Below, one piece after another: positions 5,653 through 7,747 of a stretch of 7,747 nucleotides of DNA. The notes below the pieces were generated by a model, which had not been told where the DNA came from, ran no database searches, and was given only the letters and a program-made list of their open reading frames with translations. Origin of the DNA: an uncultured Campylobacter sp. GTDB lineage: Bacteria; Campylobacterota; Campylobacteria; Campylobacterales; Campylobacteraceae. The translations under genes and the position numbers were made by a program. The stretch spans positions 1 to 7,747 of the forward strand of contig NZ_CALACG010000098.1 of NCBI RefSeq assembly GCF_937890585.1. Reading direction: 5' to 3'. Every line of letters starts with the position of its first letter. Positions within the stretch are counted from its first letter, which is position 1.

Positions 5653-6954
5653 ATGTTAAAAAGTGTTTTGCCACTATCTTTTATCGTAGCTAGCAGATTT
5701 TTAGGTCTTTTTATCGTCCTGCCAGTTCTTAGCCTCTATGCCCTAAATTTAGAGGGCGCGAACGAATTTTTAGTGGGGCTAATAGTAGGCGTCTATGCGA
5801 TCTCACAGATGATATTTCAAGTACCTTTTGGCGCACTCTCAGACAAGATCGGCCGCAAAAAAGCCCTAACCATAGGCCTTTTGGTCTTTGTGGTAGGCTC
5901 TATCGTCTGCGCTCTAGCAAGCGACATCTACACTATGCTATTTGGCAGGTTTTTGCAAGGCATCGGAGCTGTGGGAGCTGTGGCAACAGCGATGATAAGC
6001 GACTTTGTAACAGAAGAAAACCGCTCAAAAGCCATGGCGATCATGGGGGCTTTTATAGGGCTTAGTTTTACGCTTTCTATGGTGCTTGGACCGCTACTTG
6101 CTAGAAGCTACGGCCTATCAAGCCTCTTTTACTTTAGCGCCGCACTTAGCCTACTTTGCGTGGTGCTACTCTACACCGTCGTGCCAAAAGAGATAAAAGT
6201 GAGCGAAAAGGCCGAGAAAGTGCCATTTGGTAAGCTCTTTTTACAAAAAGACTATATGATCATAAATTTCACCTCTTTCATGCAAAAAATGCTTACAAGT
6301 ATCGCATTCTTGGCGATCCCGATCATATTAGTAAAAAAGTATGGCTATGAAAGTGGTGAGCTTTACAAGGTCTATACGCTTGGCGCCGTGCTTGGCTTTT
6401 TGGCTATGGGGCTGGCTGGATTTTTAGGCGACGGCAAGGGACTTAGCAAGGTCATCTTGATAGCTGGCACATTGCTTTTTGCCCTAACCTACGCCATTTT
6501 TGCCTTTAGCTTTACGCTTTTTGTCTTTGTGCTTGGCGTGGCAATATTTTTCGTTGGCTTTAACATGCACGAGCCCATCATGCAATCAACCGCGACTAAG
6601 TTTGTAAAATCCTCACAAAAAGGCACCGCTCTTGGCGTTTTTAACTCATTTGGCTACCTTGGCAGCTTCGCTGGAGGCGCTGTTGGCGGATATGTCCTGC
6701 ACGCATTTGACTTTAAAACGCTAGCCATCATCTGTGTGGTGCTTTGCGTGATCTGGCTTGTTTTGCTATTTAGCCTAAATGACCCAAGAATTTTTAAAAA
6801 TATCTACCTAAGCCCTGACATAGCTATAAATTTAGAGCTTTTAAACAGCCAAAAAGGCGTGGTGGATTATTACAAAAACGAGAAAAATCAAGTGATCAAA
6901 TTTGACTCCCGCCTAACAAGCGAGGTGGCTTTAAAAGAGAGCTTGAAGTTTTGA
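5653..6954 (+). CDS. MFS drug-efflux-type transporter with YajR-like C-terminal domain
   Basis: 433 residues from the ATG at 5653. This start is preferred over the in-frame ATG at 5617 because GAAGGA (5641-5646) sits six bases before it and the hydrophobic segment begins at once. The hydropathy fits 12 membrane segments. Motif A, GALSDKIGRKK (60-70), lies in the TM2-TM3 loop. TM5 carries a motif C-like GLSFTLSMVLGPLLA (136-150), typical of drug:H+ antiporters of the DHA1 type, so proton-driven export across the inner membrane is expected. After TM12 a hydrophilic tail of about 57 residues (377-433, with LSPDIAINLELLNSQKGV) resembles the small ferredoxin-like YAM domain of E. coli YajR. By neighbourhood it may correspond to C. 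jejuni Cj1375 (CmeG), an efflux pump linked to drug and oxidative stress resistance. The substrate cannot be told from sequence. The last codon overlaps the TTG start of the next gene. Confidence 0.92.
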   Translation: MLKSVLPLSFIVASRFLGLFIVLPVLSLYALNLEGANEFLVGLIVGVYAISQMIFQVPFGALSDKIGRKKALTIGLLVFVVGSIVCALASDIYTMLFGRFLQGIGAVGAVATAMISDFVTEENRSKAMAIMGAFIGLSFTLSMVLGPLLARSYGLSSLFYFSAALSLLCVVLLYTVVPKEIKVSEKAEKVPFGKLFLQKDYMIINFTSFMQKMLTSIAFLAIPIILVKKYGYESGELYKVYTLGAVLGFLAMGLAGFLGDGKGLSKVILIAGTLLFALTYAIFAFSFTLFVFVLGVAIFFVGFNMHEPIMQSTATKFVKSSQKGTALGVFNSFGYLGSFAGGAVGGYVLHAFDFKTLAIICVVLCVIWLVLLFSLNDPRIFKNIYLSPDIAINLELLNSQKGVVDYYKNEKNQVIKFDSRLTSEVALKESLKF

Positions 6955-7747
6955 TCTACGACGTCATCATCGTTGGTGCTGGCGCTAGCGGGCTCTTTTT
7001 AGGGGCAAATTTAAAGGGCAAAAAGGTTGCCATTTTAGAAAAAAACAGCAGCGCTGGCAAAAAGATCTTGGCAAGCGGTGGTGGCAGATGCAACATCACA
7101 AACCGCTTCGTAAGCGCTAAAAACTACCTTGGCGAGCAAAAATTTATAGAGCAAATTTTAAAAGTACTAAACCCAGATCAGGTTTTGAAATTTTTTAGTG
7201 AGCTTAAATTTAGTGAGCAAAAGCAAAATCAATTTTTCTGTGATAGCGGTGCAAAGAGCGTTTTGAGCCTGCTTTTAAAAAGACAAGATGCAGAAATTTT
7301 TTATAACAAAGAGGTTATCGGCGCTAAAAAAGTAGATGAAATTTTTGAAATTTCAACACCAAATGAAAAATTTAGAGCTAGAAATTTAGTCATCGCAAGT
7401 GGCGGACTAAGCTACAAAGCCCTTGGCGCAAGCGATGTTGGCTACAAGGTGGCAAGCGAGTTTGGCCTTGAGCTTTCACCTCTTGCGCCTGCTCTTGTTG
7501 GCTTTAGCGTGCAAAAAGATGAGTTTTGGTTTAAAGAGCTTAGCGGCGTTAGTCTAAGTGCGGACGCGGAGATAAATGGCAAAAACGAGAGGCATAAATT
7601 TAGCGGCGATGTGCTTTTTACGCACAGGGGCGTAAGCGGTCCAGCGATACTAAACGCCTCACTCTTTTGGCAAAAGGGGCGAATTTGCATAAATTTTTTG
7701 CCTAAATTTAGTGAGAAAAATTTAGTAAATGGCAAAAAGCAGCTTAG
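6951..7747 (+). CDS. HI0933/YhiN-family NAD(P)/FAD-dependent oxidoreductase, 3'-truncated by window
   Basis: 265 codons are visible of a family usually about 380-420 residues. The first residues (MIYDVIIVGAGASGLFLGANL) are the FAD-binding Rossmann motif, GAGASG at 9-14, with the ribose-binding acidic residue E30 ending the second strand. The HI0933 signature GKKILASGGGRCNITN follows at 36-51. Further on are LVIASGG and the conserved GDVLFTHRGVSGPAIL (219-234). These flavoproteins are often annotated as aminoacetone oxidase or BaiN-like, but the substrate in vivo is not established. No ATG is available: the frame opens only after a TGA at 6903-6905, and the sole sensible start is TTG at 6951, whose second and third bases are also the first two of the transporter's TGA. 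Only a weak purine-rich AAAGAGAG (about 6934-6941) precedes it, so translational coupling to the transporter is likely. The C-terminus lies beyond the window. Confidence 0.9.
   Translation, partial: MIYDVIIVGAGASGLFLGANLKGKKVAILEKNSSAGKKILASGGGRCNITNRFVSAKNYLGEQKFIEQILKVLNPDQVLKFFSELKFSEQKQNQFFCDSGAKSVLSLLLKRQDAEIFYNKEVIGAKKVDEIFEISTPNEKFRARNLVIASGGLSYKALGASDVGYKVASEFGLELSPLAPALVGFSVQKDEFWFKELSGVSLSADAEINGKNERHKFSGDVLFTHRGVSGPAILNASLFWQKGRICINFLPKFSEKNLVNGKKQL

Noticed and set aside
7442..7735. Minus-strand open frame of 97 codons at the right edge
   Set aside because: It lies wholly antisense to the HI0933-family gene, whose conserved motifs (for example THRGVSGPAIL) are on the plus strand here.
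1..7747. Search for a defence, toxin-antitoxin, prophage or CRISPR system
   Set aside because: Every substantial open frame fits a housekeeping or envelope family. No transposase, integrase, repeat-spacer array, nuclease-toxin pair, tRNA or att-like duplication was seen.

Overview
The window looks like chromosomal DNA of a Campylobacter-type epsilonproteobacterium, probably a non-jejuni species such as the C. concisus/showae/curvus group. The reasons are moderate AT content, very frequent AAATTT/TAAATTT words, TAAAAT/TATAAT -10 boxes without clear -35 boxes, and the gene content: a carboxyspermidine dehydrogenase-type protein and a divergent rdgB / MFS transporter pair that I recall also being adjacent in C. 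jejuni. The species assignment is an inference.

Layout, left to right. Bases 1-197 hold a decayed minus-strand fragment resembling the C-terminus of a flotillin/SPFH protein, broken by a stop and a frame change. It is followed by a nested inverted repeat (217-255). rmuC (259-1806, minus, GTG start) comes next, with a perfect TATAAT upstream. The stretch 1807-2190 has no convincing gene but is rich in structure: an 11-bp direct repeat, a 7-bp hairpin, a 14-bp perfect inverted repeat with a GC-rich loop, and a second imperfect stem. A saccharopine-dehydrogenase-family gene for spermidine synthesis (2191-3402, minus) is divergent from a secreted, possibly lipoprotein, TPR gene (3496-4218, plus). 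That gene runs head-on into a second exported TPR gene (4215-4889, minus), and their stop codons share one CTAG. The second TPR gene lies 10 bp downstream of rdgB (4900-5541, minus). rdgB is divergent from an MFS drug-efflux-type transporter with a YajR-like C-terminal domain (start at 5653, end 6954, plus). A HI0933/YhiN-type flavoprotein gene begins on a TTG inside the transporter's last codons and runs off the window end.

Functionally these are mostly housekeeping genes: genome maintenance (rmuC), nucleotide-pool cleaning (rdgB), polyamine synthesis, envelope TPR proteins, and efflux coupled to a flavoenzyme. I see no defence system, transposase, CRISPR array, tRNA or rRNA. The parts most worth a second look are the intergenic repeat elements at 1929-2157 and the flotillin-like remnant at the left edge.
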